Both the position numbers and the translations under genes were made by a program. From NCBI GenBank assembly GCA_021234155.1, contig JAJEKV010000067.1:1796755-1860754 (forward strand): 64,000 bases of DNA. Direction: 5' to 3'. This DNA comes from Isoetes taiwanensis (Eukaryota; Streptophyta; Lycopodiopsida; Isoetales; Isoetaceae). Positions within the stretch are counted from its first letter, which is position 1; each line of letters starts with the position of its first letter. This document shows positions 41,076-53,300 of this stretch, piece after piece. The notes under the pieces were generated by a model. The model was not told the origin of the DNA and ran no database searches. It saw only the letters and a list, made by a program, of their open reading frames with translations.

Positions 41076-41440
41076 TTATACATTTCTTTTTTTCTCAAAA
41101 AAAAGCTTAATTGTTGGACATGCTTGAGTGCTCCATGCTAAGTTAACATTTAACTCAAGTTCAAAGCTATTATTATGTACAATGTTTTGCATACATGGAT
41201 AAATTCTCTCATAAAATATTGAACTTGTAGATTTGTTTTGTGTCCATTCACTAATGCGATGTTCGTCCAAGTTAACTGTGCAAAGTCTTTTACCATTATT
41301 CCCATAAACTTGCAACGTTCTAAGACTTTGAATATTCCCTGAACCCATTGAACTTTCACATGATTTCTCGGCCTAAGCAAAATCCACGTTGAATCTTCGC
41401 TGCAAGATAGCTCATCTAAATGCAGTTTATTGCCGTCCTT
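41076..41440 (-). pseudogene. Possible leucine-rich-repeat (NLR-like) remnant
   Basis: The minus strand gives NKLHLDELSCSEDSTWILL, then after a frame change NIQSLRTLQVYGNNGKRL and later FELELNVNLAWS. The alternation of L-x-L and S-L-R-T-L-x-V resembles the irregular LRRs of plant NLR disease-resistance proteins. There is no nucleotide-binding domain nearby and the frame is broken, so this is a tentative reading of a short remnant. Confidence 0.3.
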
Positions 41441-44220
41441 TTAAACTGGGACTGAATGCAGAGGCCAACAATTGGGCAACATATTTAAGTTTACATTAGA
41501 GATCTTCAGGAAGCGCAATTCTGCCTGCTATATTTTCTATCCATTTCTTTTTTTCAGCCTACACATTTCCAAGCTGGATTGCACGTTTACAGTGAGCTTC
41601 ATGCATTAAATACAAAGGAAAAAGAGGCCAGCACATTTAAAGGCACTTTTGTAGTTATTCCCATGGCTAACGCAAAAACCACTCTATCAATTAATGGTGC
41701 TACCACTTGTATGAGTTTATCAAACCACTTTACCAATTAATGATGTTACCACTGTATGGTGCTTCCGTTTCTGCTATATCAATACAGGAATAAGAACAAT
41801 AATAATATCATTCCAGGTTGACAACCCCAATTGTTGGTCGTTATTAAACCCTCGTGATCTAGAGGGGTGTGGATAGAGGGTAGGCATGCATAGCAAAATC
41901 ACAAATGAGGCTTTATGTCAAGCATAGGTCCATACCTTCGTCCCCGAGAGATATTTGGACCCAAATCGAAGTTCTTTCAAAGCAGCCAAGAGGTTCGCAA
42001 ATCTATTTTCAAACCGAGATGCATCTTTTGTATCTTTCTCAATGGCTCGTTGTAAAGTCCCTCGGTAAAGGCAATAATGCATGAATAACGCACTAAAAGC
42101 ATGAATGGTGCATAATGTGTATGAAAGCAAAAGAAAATTCAAACAAATGTAGAAATCATTTGACTTACTTGGCTCATCCTCACAGATCCTCGCCTAGAAT
42201 GAACAGCCCATTTGCTCTGCCAGGAGAAAAAGACAGAAATTGTTTGAGAAGAAAAGAATATGAAGCAAAGCATACATGCCTTTTGAGCACAACATTCAAC
42301 TATCTCTGTTAGTGTTCGCAGTAGCTACTACTTGGACACTGGTTTTCTTGGTTTCTTCACTATTGCTACTACTACTACTATGAAATTTATGAGCTGTCTT
42401 GCCATGCCCAACAACCAAGAGATAAAAATGGAATGACTTCATACCTATTTCTCACCAGCAGATGTTGCAAAATGGATTGCGCATCTTTGGCTCCAAAAAC
42501 GCCCTCTGATTCAAAAGCAGCTGAAAGAAGATGATTAGCTTCTTTGCAAGAAATCAAGCTTTTAAGACAAATATATCACGAAGGAACAAAGTTTAGGGAG
42601 TCTTACCAAGCGCCCAACAACTGCAGCAGAAGTAAATTTCATCATAAAAAGTAAGCCTTCATAAAAGAAGGCAGCGTTCGTTTTTGGAGAAGGCAGCAGG
42701 AGGTCGTTTTTGGAACAGGCAGCATGACGTCGACCATTCTAAAGCTCCCTTTGCAGTGATGTTACATTTGATATCCAGAAAATAGGCAGAAGAAGAAAAT
42801 AGGCAGAGAAGAAGAGGAGCAGAATCGGAATGAATACAAACAACCCCGGCTGTATTACTTGCCATAGCCTACACGAAAGATCTGTATACAAAAGGATCGG
42901 ACTGGGAAAAGAGGGGATGGTCTCACTGGGCATGCATCGAAATCCTAGATTAGTTTAATGGCACCATTCAAAATCCTCTCCATTCAATCTCGACGTGACT
43001 GAATCCTAGCCGCCGAAATTAGGGCGTGATTGAAAACGGACACACAAGATAACATTATAATATAAGAAGATTGCATGAACTCCTGCCATGAGTGGTTTGT
43101 TATTGCATGCTACCCTTAGCTAAAACATGCATATGTTGCTGGCTGATAATTTGGTGTGCATGATAAGGAAAATCATGTAATCCCCTTGCATGCGCATATA
43201 TAGCTTGCTGAGCTGAACATGCTTGATCTGGAATCATAGGCAGCATTTCAATTACATGATTTATTATGCATATTATAAATAAGCATAGGATTTGTTTCTC
43301 AAGCTTTGTACTACACATAGATGGCTGATTTATGCAGTGCAGTAATTCTATGCCTTCTAAAATACTTGGCTGGCCATGCCTTCTTAAATACCTGGCTATT
43401 CTTATTTGACTGTGTAAATGAACTTACTGCAGAATAGTTATGCACAGGACTCTTATGCATGGTTTCTACGGTAACCTTTTTACATTATGCTTACTCTGCA
43501 GGGTATGTAGATTGACTGAGCCCCTATAAACTCTTCTTACAGTTGCAGATAAATGATATATTCTGTCTTAGTTCTAGGGGTGTTTGTATGTTTTTTTACC
43601 TTGTTTTTTTGTTGTTGCAAGCAAGGTGAAGGGTGATAAACTCAAAAGATCCCATGACACCTGCTACCAAATGCATTACAACCATAACTAATGCTTGTGT
43701 AATGTTTTGTTGGTGCAGGTAACAGGATCTTTTGCTCCTTGCTGTGTTACATTTTAAAGATGTTCTATTATGCAAGATAATGTGTTGCTACTCCAGCACC
43801 ATTTTATGTACATTTGGTACTTAGTTGTAATGACTGATGTTTATTTTTGTTACAATTCTGTTATACAATGGTTATTATTGCAAAGGTAATATTTGAATGC
43901 AGTTTTATGATAAATATACTGCCGGTTTTTTACAGTTTCTATGAAATCATAATTTTTGGTGATCATGTCCTTGGTCTAAATGCTTTTTACACCTCATGGT
44001 ATTTAGGACTGCTAATTGAGGTCATGTTCTGTTCTTGCAAAGATCAGGACCTGATCTAAAGTCTTGATGGTCTTATGATCGGACAGATTTTAAGGTTTTT
44101 TTTCTTAACTCCAGTTTACTGGTTATACCAGTAGCCAGGATCATGATTGCATTTTGAGGTGTTGATTCATTTATTTTTCTTCTTGTATCTCTCTTTCTCA
44201 CGAGTAAATTATTTTATACA
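41441..44220. other. No gene seen before the retroelement
   Basis: AT-rich sequence with many stops. A plus-strand stretch at 43,847-44,210 is open but hydrophobic, with no motif. A pyrimidine-rich run ending in TTTTATACAG at 44,220 looks like a 3' splice site leading into the coding region that follows. Confidence 0.45.
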
Positions 44221-45836
44221 GGGAATTACCATTGAAGATGATTATGATTCTAACAATCAATGGATTAAGGAGCTGGTGGCGCTCCAATACGATCAATGCC
44301 ATATTTACAGCCCAAATTTTGCAGTCCAGAACATCATTGGCTGCATCAAAAATAAGGAGATTCATAACTTTATCATCTTCAAAGAGGTGAATTTGTTTGG
44401 CAAGAAAATCTCTCCTACTCTCTTATCTTGGTTTCAATGGATGGTTCAAAACCTATCAGGCTATGAAAATGGTGAATTTTGAATTTACTAAATGTAAGGA
44501 ATTGATTAACACTACGTACAATGAGATGAGCAGCATTCTATACCAGCGTACTTGTCTTGAGGATGATGTTGCCAAAAATTTCATGGCTGGTATTACAGCA
44601 TTAGAGGAAGCTAATAATATCCCCTCTACTTTTGATGACAACAAAGATGCAGATAATACTCCAACTACTTTTGTACAAGGTGAAGTATTCAACTGCTTAT
44701 TTTCTGATAATGATCTCACAGAAGATGATTTTCAGAGTCTAGAAAATAATACTGAGCAGGATAATAACGAGTTTGCCAAGAATGCTGATCTGGAGGATGC
44801 TGAGGTGCCTAATCTCACTCTATCTAATTCCTCTTGCTTTCCTTTAATTATTGAGCAAACAGTGGAAAGTTATGCTGCTGTCCATGCTCATGCTATTTGG
44901 AAAAGCATGAATTTCGGAGCTCTTGCCCCCATCAGTATTGACACTTAGATGTCTTTGGCTGGGATTACCAAAGAAGATGTTATACATGCCAAAGCTGCTG
45001 CTGTGAAATTTGAGAAAATATTTGAAACTCTTGAAGTGGATTTACCTTTTCGTATGGACTTCTTTGAACAAGTATGTATCAAGAACACTCTTATTGAAAT
45101 TGGGCAGAAAGGACACATGGCTTTTCCCAATATTTCTAGAAATGATTACTATCTTAAAAGGATTTGGAGAGCACTCTGCCCATACTTCAAGTGCAAATGT
45201 GTAAAGAAACAGTTTGACAAAAAGAAGAAAAAGAAAGAAAAGGAAGGGGATGACTGTAAATGTGGTATTATCTGGTTTGACCAGGGCATTTGGTATCTTC
45301 TTAATCACATGGAAGAATTATTCCCTGGTTCATCACCACTTATGAAAATGGTGACCATCACTAAATTCCTGAACAGAATTATGAGGCCAGCTGTTATTGC
45401 TTATATTTCCTACCTGGAAATGAGGAAAACTATGCTAGAGATGACCCTTATCTATGCTGCTGATCGTAACAAAAATCTGAAAGCTATGTTTGGTAACAGC
45501 AGAATGGCTGACCTGGCTGAGAAAATGATCAAACCTATTACTTTTCTAAAGTACCAAACACCCAAGACTCGTCCTGTTTTTATTGAAAAGGCCTTCTCTA
45601 GCAGCAGCAACTATAATAGCCCTGCAAGTTCTATAAGGATGCCTCCTAGAATTACCAAGGATCCCAAACTACCAAATGGGTTTGCTGGAAATCAGTGCAA
45701 TCCTGCCTCCTATTGCAATATGGAGAATCCTGGACCTAAAATTGATGATGAATATTCCATCACTAAAGGTGGTAACAGGACTGTGACTTTGGAGCATAGT
45801 ATTCCTATTGAATTAGATATGGAAGTGGAGTCTTGA
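44221..45836 (+). CDS. Upstream ORF of the retroelement, function unknown
   Basis: An open region follows a probable splice acceptor (..TTTTATACAG at 44,220), with translation beginning GITIEDDYDSNNQWIKEL. A one-base frameshift near 44,465 moves it to the next frame. That frame runs to an in-frame TAG at 44,946-44,948 and resumes directly as a 295-codon ORF to 45,836. It has an acidic Asp/Asn/Glu-rich middle and a Lys-rich segment flanked by cysteines (FKCKCVKKQFDKKKKKK then CKCG, about 45,190-45,265), which could be a zinc-binding or nucleic-acid-binding patch. I do not recognise the family. Its place before the RT suggests an ORF1 or N-terminal extension of the same element. A real intron instead of the frameshift is possible. 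Confidence 0.5.
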
Positions 45837-46126
45837 TCAAGAACCACTTAAAAGGTATTAGGGTTGATTGATCTGAACACAAAGAGAGATACGACACAAG
45901 GAGACACAAAGAACCGACTCTATTGAAGAAAGCCCTGACTGAATTACAGTACAAAAGAGTACAAGCTTAATCTAATGTGCCATGCACAACATGGTGACAC
46001 TGCTAGGATGACACATGTCACTCTAGACCATATGTTTCACATTATCTAACAAAAGGCATTATGGCATTAGCATAGTCATTGGCGCTCTTGCCAAGACAAT
46101 TTTGGTTTCTGATCCATGATCAAGAA
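45834..46126. mobile_element. Possible 273-bp insertion flanked by a 10-bp direct repeat
   Basis: TGATCAAGAA at 45,834-45,843 is repeated exactly at 46,117-46,126. The 273 bp between do not look coding and differ in character from both flanks. A 10-bp duplication would suit a SINE-like or other retroposed insertion, but I see no A/B box, A-tail or TIR. The first copy overlaps the stop codon of the preceding ORF. Confidence 0.35.
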
Positions 46127-46268
46127 AACTAATTTCTTGTTTGTGTGAACTTTATGTTCACTACTGTGCCATTTGGCTTTTTACAAAAAATCAATAAATA
46201 TATGCTTTTGTTTTCAAAGTATGTACGAATTGGCAACAATAAATGCTAATTTGGTTTAATACCTTTAG

Positions 46269-46518
46269 GTGAACAAAGACTGTACCTGCACTAGGACAAT
46301 TGTTAAGGATGTCAATAACTATAAGCACCTATCCAGCAAAAGTATTGACAAACAGTTACGTATTGTCCACTTGACCTTTTTTTCCAAATCACTTGAGAAG
46401 TTTAGTATTAAGAAATTATTTCATACAGTGTTGTATGAAGTATTAAATGAAAGGGGAACAGAGCTAGTGGATAATACAACCTTTGCTTGGAAATACATTG
46501 ATCAAATTAAAGATAAGA
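46269..46518 (+). CDS. N-terminal part of the Penelope-like RT gene, upstream of the nested insertion
   Basis: The frame follows a good 3' splice-site-like sequence (AATACCTTTAG at 46,268) and begins VNKDCTCTRTIVKD. It runs through YKHLSSKSIDKQLRIVHL to WKYIDQIKDKIY at the insertion point. Beyond 46,518 the frame enters the nested element and soon stops. If the element and one target-duplication copy are removed, reading passes KDKIY then KPFKVFADC without frameshift, so this and 58,798-60,509 were one coding region. Confidence 0.75.
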
Positions 46519-46524
46519 TCTATA
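46519..46524 (+). repeat. Target-site duplication, left copy (TCTATA)
   Basis: TCTATA immediately precedes the left terminus AGTCGTATTT. The identical hexamer follows the right terminus at 58,792-58,797. Confidence 0.9.
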
Positions 46525-46592
46525 AGTCGTATTTAATTAAAATGGGACAAATCTTGCATTTTGGGACTCGGACTGAAAATGGGACTCATTCC
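46525..46592 (+). repeat. Left terminal inverted repeat, internally expanded
   Basis: It begins AGTCGTATTTAATTAAA and continues ATGGGAC at 46,542-46,548. The TGGGACTCATTCC that follows directly in the right terminus occurs here only at 46,580-46,592, after an extra stretch of about 38 bp containing further TGGGAC copies. The left arm has therefore gained an internal duplication. The TTAATTAA palindrome sits inside the repeat. Confidence 0.85.
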
Positions 46593-46852
46593 CCATAAAA
46601 AAAATTTCTGAATTGATTGCTTGAATAGAATTACACATCACACACAAAGAAGGGTTACTTGTTTTCCTCATAAATTTTACAAACCACTAGTTGAGAAAGT
46701 TTTCAAGCTTCTCAATATTATCTACCCTCATACAATGATATAGCATGGAGGTTGCTCATGGCTTTGTCCATCTCCCTTTTTGGGATCTTGTGTGTGTTGT
46801 CCTTTGCAATGTGAGAACTTGGATATGACCATACCACACACTATTCCCTTCT

Positions 46853-49655
46853 TTAAGGATCAGCATGATTTCCCCTCCACTTCTTCTCCCAGCAGTCAGT
46901 GTATTGCTCCTTCAAGTTGCCCTTCTTGTGCCTCCCAATGGGCTCCCAATATTGAATTTGGAATCCAGGACGCAACTCCTCTCCATCAGGCATAGTGGTG
47001 GTTACATCAGAGAGTGCCAACCCTAACCATATTGGACAATCCTCATCATCAGGCCTTACTAGCACAAAGTATCCTTCCTTGATGTCCTCAAAGGGATCCC
47101 ACTCAGGAAGATCAAACCACTTTGGCTTTGAGGCCTTACTTCCCACAAACCACTTGGAACCCTTGTTAGGAACATTCTTAGACGTGCTTGCTCGTTGAGA
47201 ACCCTCCCATCTAGACTCTGGCAAGAACCCGTCTCTCAGCTCCCTCCCACATGGTTGTTCAGTTTCTAAGCATGTCACAACTTTCTCCCAGTACTTGATT
47301 AGGGAGTCCATTTGATTTTTCTTAAGAGTGGAGGTGTGCTTTCCATTTCGAACATCATCGGTCGTTATATAATCCTTGATGCCCTTCACTAGTTGGCTAG
47401 AGTCTTTGACAGATCTTGAAGGGAGGTAGTGGTTTTGGCTGCCCTTTAGGAATGAGAACTTCACCCACAAAGACCCCGATTTGCCACAACTCGATTCCTT
47501 GTACAGGCATCCACAACTTGTCACCTGGTCTCCACTTATATTGCATGATTGGTATTCCATCCCTAACCCAAAACTTGAACTAAAGTGGCTTTGTGTGTCC
47601 TGTCAACTGATCCTTACCATCTAGCAAGTATCCCTCGACAAATGATTTCCGCAACCTCATCCATCAAGAAAGCCATTGGGTTGGGGTCAATGCTGCTCTC
47701 AAACACATCCATTAGTTCAGGGAGACTAGTCACGTTTTCTCTCTTCAGCTTGGTGGAGAAAGTTCCAAAGAATGCATCTATATCATCATGCGTATGCCCA
47801 ACCATCATGAATCCCACTTTCACAACTTTGAATACTCCCACAGCTGTCAAGTATGACATTGCCCCAAACATCCATCTATTCTTGTTTTCTTTCCAACAGT
47901 TGTCCAATTGAACACATAGCTCCTCAGGCAGTTGTTTCTCAAGTAAGGGGAAATCATCCCAAGTCCTCCTTGATTCACTAGACACCTTGGATGTGAGGTT
48001 TTTTACCTGCCTTTGGTAACAAAGCGGTTGATCATCCATCAAAGCCTCAAAAATGGGTGCTGAAGGGGAATACCTCCTCCCTTCTATCGATCCTTTTTCT
48101 AGTGTTCTCAAGCACTTGAAAATAGAGCTCACATGGAAGTTTGGATCATCCCTCCATAGATCAAGCACAAAATGACCATAGGTTCCAGTTCCATGACCAT
48201 GTGTTAAGACACCCCCTTGGACTTACTTTCATCTGAAAAGCGTTTTGACAATGCTTGGGTAAAGGATCTAGCTTTGGCAAGAAAGTCTTGTGTTGGTCCA
48301 TCTTATCATGAATTATACACAAAAATTTGTCCGGTTGCATCTCAGAAAATGTTCTCCACTGCCAATACAACTCTCTACATGATATTTGGTCCCTTTGGTA
48401 ATCTGCAAATTGCTCCCTAATTGCCATTCTTTCTTTCTCTATTGCAGTTGATGCAAGTGTATCCTTGAGTTGAATGCAAGTGTTGCACTTTGAGAATGGC
48501 ATGTGTTGCAGGACACTCACGTCAGAGAAGTGAGTGCTCCATAACTTGCTGAAATGTGATTGAGAAAGAGGCCTACCTCCAGTAGTTTCTAGGATGGAGT
48601 TGACCTCTTTAAGGCACTCCTTTTGGATATAGTGTTGTGGCAACACCCTTTGCATCACTCGCACACCGTGCTCGTTCACCTTCGACTTTGTGGGGCATAG
48701 ATTGAGACATGTATCTCACAAAGCTCTCGAAGACTGCAATGGCCTTGAGAGTATTTGCTCTAGGTTTCAAAGTGAGTGCATTGCCATGTTAGAACAAACT
48801 GTGCCCTTTTCTAACCTGCTCCCAGTATCTGTAGAATGAAGACTTGCTCACCCCAAGAATCCATCTCAATGCTCTCATACATACCTTCATGCCCCTCAAT
48901 TGATATAGTAGCCTTCCCGTGTTTTCATCATAGCTAGAATTCCTACACAAGGAGTAGATGAAATTAATCCTATCTTTATGAAGCTGTCCAATGTATTGGG
49001 ACCTTATCTGCATGAGGTCATCCACACTGTACTGCACTATGCAATCTAGGTTGCAACACTCTTGTCCCCTAATTGCCTCTAGGTTTTCTTTGGTTGGGGC
49101 CATACTTTCCATCCTTTCTAAATATTTGTCACTTCTAGCCCTCTTGGGCACCCTTGGCTGCCTTTTATGAAAAATATAGCGTCTCTTCCTTGTGATTAAA
49201 GGATGCTGATCGACCACCAAATCTTCCACGTGGCCTTGGGTGGGCCTTGGGGTATGTAGTTCAGTAGGGCATTCCAGACTATCACCATTCTTGTGTGTAA
49301 TATATCTAATTGGCCATCTCAACTGAGTTTGGGACTCCATTAACCCAGAGCACACAATGCAATCACTAGAGCTTCCCTGGGACATGATTGTATCAACTTG
49401 GATAAGAAGCTTCACAATGCCAACTCCAAGTTGATCATCTCCCAGCCTTTCATCATTCACACTATCAAAAGGATCAACTGCAGTTATGATGCCCTCTGCA
49501 AATACCGTCTCGTTGCAAGGGTGCAACAACAAGCAACCCATCTTCCTCCATTGGAGCCTAGGGCAATGTCCTGTGCTGGGCTTCCTTGGCTCCATTTTGC
49601 TCATCTCACATGCTCCCTGAATGAAAGAGCACACATTAAAACCATATACAACCAT
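46853..49655 (-). pseudogene. DUF7869-type transposase-like protein, frameshifted
   Basis: Read from 49,655 downward. The N-terminal part (49,655-48,789) has a module like one in plant En/Spm-type proteins (VFAEGIITAVDPFD, then LGDDQLGVGIVKLLIQV, then LRWPIRYI). It is followed by CCNLDCIVQY, GMKVCMRALRWILGVS and FYRYWEQVRKG. The next frame (48,679-48,161) has MPFSKCNTCIQLK and IHDKMDQHKTFLPKL. The following one (48,168-47,614) has QLDNCWKENKNRW and VGHTHDDIDAFFG. I infer that the aspartates of these three motifs form an RNase H-like DDE/D catalytic set. The C-terminal part (47,640-46,853) gives FKFWVRDGIPIMQYKWRPGD, then YFVLVRPDD and IQYWEP. At least four one-base frameshifts separate these pieces, one of them at a run of five Cs (Gs on the coding strand). 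This is the likely mobility gene of the element. Confidence 0.72.
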
Positions 49656-50375
49656 ATATGAAAGAGCACTATAGCCATATAACCATTAGCTTGGCTAACA
49701 GTAACCATTAAGAAGCATTAAAACATGATAACCTTACAACCATTAAAAACATTAAAAAATTTAACATTAACATTTAACATTAACAATTAAAAAGCATTTA
49801 AACATTATAACCATTAAAACATAGGGTTCCCCGAATTCATGACTGTGCTGACGTGGCCCTTCGTCAGCGACATCTGACATGGCCATGTCAGCAATCCAGG
49901 TCACGGATGGCATGCCACACACGTGACTCTAGGAGTGTCATAAATGCCACTTTTTCGAGGTTCGAGGGTGCAGCCAGAAATAACTGCACCCTCTACCTCT
50001 TCTCCCGCGACCCCTATTCCTTCTATTCCTCTTTCTCTTCCCTTGTTCCGACTCCGGCATCTGCCTGTTCCGCCTTGGCGATCGATCGACTCCCGCATTT
50101 CCGAAGAAATCTTATGACTGCAGCGTGGTCGACGGATCGTGACGCATCCAGCGACGACGTTTTGGCTCAATTTGAGTTAGCCAGCAGAAAGTATATCTGA
50201 AAGTGAGAACCCTTTTCTGTAAGTTTTTATATTCTTATACTGCTTGTTTATAGTTTATTGCAATTCCTTTACTACTGTGCTGCTCCTATTATTTTTTTAG
50301 AGCCTCTTCATATACCCTGATACATTTTCCAGCCCGACAAATCCTTACTCTCGCTTTGCAAACGCCTGTAGCAAA
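49656..50375. promoter_or_regulatory. Divergent spacer between transposase and cargo genes
   Basis: This is about 0.7 kb between the transposase start (minus) and the first cargo exon (plus), so it probably holds two divergent promoters. At 49,690-49,825 it is A/T-rich with many ACATTAAAA and AACCATTAA direct repeats. At 49,850-50,200 it turns GC-richer, with a Ser/Arg-rich open stretch that looks like a transcribed leader. A donor-like AAAGTGAGAACC at about 50,200 and an acceptor CGCCTGTAG at 50,371 suggest a leader intron. Confidence 0.45.
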
Positions 50376-53300
50376 ATGGCATCGAACTCTGCAGCTTCCT
50401 CCTCATCCAACTTATCTCCCAGGTATTTTTTTTTCTTAATATTTTCTCATTTGTCTGCTGTTTCAAAGATGGTTCACTGCTTTCCTTTTGATTTGCTTTC
50501 TGTTTGTGCTTTCTTGTGTTTAGTTATTGTTTACTTGAATACCTTGTACAGGCATCAGTGTTCTTAGATGCTAATAGTAGTGGCAAGCACCGGACTTAGG
50601 AATCCTGAGAGATAGAAAGAAAAGTATTGCATAACAGTAAGAGAACATCACCATAAACCATTCAGAGAAGAAAGTGCAAAACTGTCTATGATTCATAAAA
50701 GAACATAACTATGCATGAAATTGTTTTACACAAACTTAAAATAGGAATTGCCTTACAGATTGATAATTTCACTCACAGCATATCCTCCTTTGCAGGAGAG
50801 GTGCAGAAGGGAACCCGGCTTTCTCGTGGCGAGTCGGGAATCCCTCAGCTTGCCAACAATCCAGAAAGTACAGGCCTTATTCTCGACTCGCGAGTCGAGA
50901 ATGTCTCGACTCGCGAGGCGAGAACAGGGAGTGTACACTCTGGATTGTTAGCTGGTTGAGGGATTCCGATCGCTGGCCCGAGAATGCACAAGCTTACCCA
51001 ACTCCTTTCTAGCCAAAGAAAGTCTTTCGGCAGCCATTCTTGCATTCTCGACCAAGCGAAGTTGAGAATGTCATACCTAGCCAATGCCTCTAACCCGCCG
51101 AGAACACCCGCTAATCTCACACACACACCGGTGCGGGCTCTAGTGAATTCTCTGTGTGCTGTGAGGCGGTTTTAGCCACTCTCCTTCAAACTATCTTGCG
51201 GTTCGGATATTGCGGGAAGTGGCTTTTGTCTCTGCCAGGCCTGGTTGAACCACAGGAATTAACACTTGCATTCTCGACTTCGTGAAGTCGAGAATCCCTT
51301 AGGCGCCAATTCTCACGTGTATGAACCATGGTGGCCTCTACCCGGTCGAGAGACCGTCTCCTTGAACCATCTTCGCCGGAATATTGCGAAGGGATGGGCT
51401 CGGACCGGAGGAGGCCTCTACAACTAACCACGTGGAAACCACGAACTTTTGCTGCTCGCATTCTCGGCTCGCGAAGGAGAATGCCTTAACCAACAAAGCA
51501 CTCCATGTGTACTATCACGGAGTTCTCGATGGCTAAGGCATTCTCGACTTGGCGGTGAGAATGCATGAAAGCCAACACTTGCATTCTCGACTCGCAAGTC
51601 GAGAATCCCTTAGCATGCCAATTCTCCTGTATATGCTCGCAGTGGCCTCCACCCAGTCAGAGCCACTCTCCTTCGAACCATCTTCGTCGAATATTGCGAA
51701 GGGGAGGGGCTCGGACTGGGTGGAGGCCTCTACAACTAACCACAGGGAAACCACAGAGCTTGCTGTCTGCATTCTCCAGGTGCTTGCAGACAGTCTGAGC
51801 CACTCTCCTTCGAACTATCTTGCTCGAATATTGCGAAGGGAAGTGGCCCTGACTGTCTGTAGGACTTTGGGTCTAAGCACATGCCTCTACAACTAACCAC
51901 TAAGAACTAGCCTGATCTATACAAAACTATTACGCCTAACAGATGCAGTGGATAGAGCCCTATGCTTCTAAACACAAGAAAATAATCCAAGAAAAAATAC
52001 ACCTAAAATTGTTCGCTAGTTGCTGCCGAACATTCCATGACCAGAACACGGAACTGTCCACGTTTACCCCCGATCCATTGTTTCCTTGCCGAGCATCTCT
52101 CAACTCAGAGAGTAAATCATCTCTCGAAGCTGAAAAATGCTGGACAAGGAAACAATAAATCCGTCGAGCTTATGAGCAGTTCCATGATCTAAACACAGAC
52201 GGCATGTTCTACATGCAAAATAACACAGGCATCTCTGAAACTCACCTCTTCACGCAGTAATTTCTTGGGCCACTGTATCACAGATCCCGCAGCCTCACCG
52301 AGAGTCTTTGCTTCTTCTGTCGGTCTCATCAAGAGTGCATTCGCATCTAATACTTGTATCAATGCGATTCTCGTGTATCCCCCTTCCATGGCGCTGCAAT
52401 GTAGAGTTCCCGTGTGTGGCAGCTCCTCTTCGCATGCTACCTTAGCTCCGTGCTCATCAATCAAATCAACTACTTCCAATAAGACGCGCGGTTAGAAAAA
52501 AGACACAGAGCAAGGCGCTGTGAGGAGCTTACCGCGTCGTGGCGCCATTTCGGTGGTCGCTTGCAGTCGATGCTCGCCTCCAAACTCAAAGTCGCCAATG
52601 CCGCAGTGAAGATAAGCTACACTGCGCTCACTATGTCCCTGTATGTGATTAAATTTCGAAATGGTGTTTGGGCGGGCTAAGGACGACCGTGTTGTACCCT
52701 TAGCCCGCTTCTTTTCTTAAATCAATGTATGTCCTTAAATTCAAATTTAAGAACACGCCCGACCTTTCTTACGTGCAGTCCTAAAACCTCCAAGGTGCGG
52801 AAGAGGCTTAATTTACAAGGGAGTTCGAGCAGGAAGAAGATGCGGGGGCATACAGACATGACGACTCCGACCAAGAAGCGAGGCGCCGGAGCGGATGCTG
52901 GTTCTAGCGGCAGCAAGAAGAGAAAGTCAGGCGCACCAGGTGAGCTCTAAGGTTTTTCTTTGGTCGGAATACCTTTACTGATCCATCCTTTGGTCTTGCA
53001 GCATTCACCACGGAGTCGCTAGTGATCACTGGCCGAACTCCTTTCTTCATCATCGAGGGATTGGAGACAGAGCTTCTTGACACACCAGCAGATTCTTGGT
53101 GGTATGTCGAGGTATCAACAAGTGGGAAAGAGAAAGATCTATTTCTGTGGCAAAGGGATAAGAAGAGCTCCGGGGACAAGTACAAGAAGGTCGGTGTTGT
53201 GATCTCTGTCTCTGCGCCAGATTCGAAGCATATAACAATGTATGTGGAAGACTGCCAGAAGGGTAAGTTCTACCACACGAAAAAATTGTCAGTATCCAAT

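Larger units (their letters stand above)
50423..52778 (+). other. Intron 1 of the cargo gene, repeat- and hairpin-rich
   Basis: Donor AG|GTATTTTTTTTTC and acceptor ACGTGCAG|TCC bound a 2,356-bp intron, long compared with its 62-132-bp siblings. It contains two perfect or near-perfect 18-24-nt palindromes, several degenerate ones (50,815-51,605), four larger foldback units (51,150-51,900), and an antisense exon-like ORF (52,246-52,472). Confidence 0.65.
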
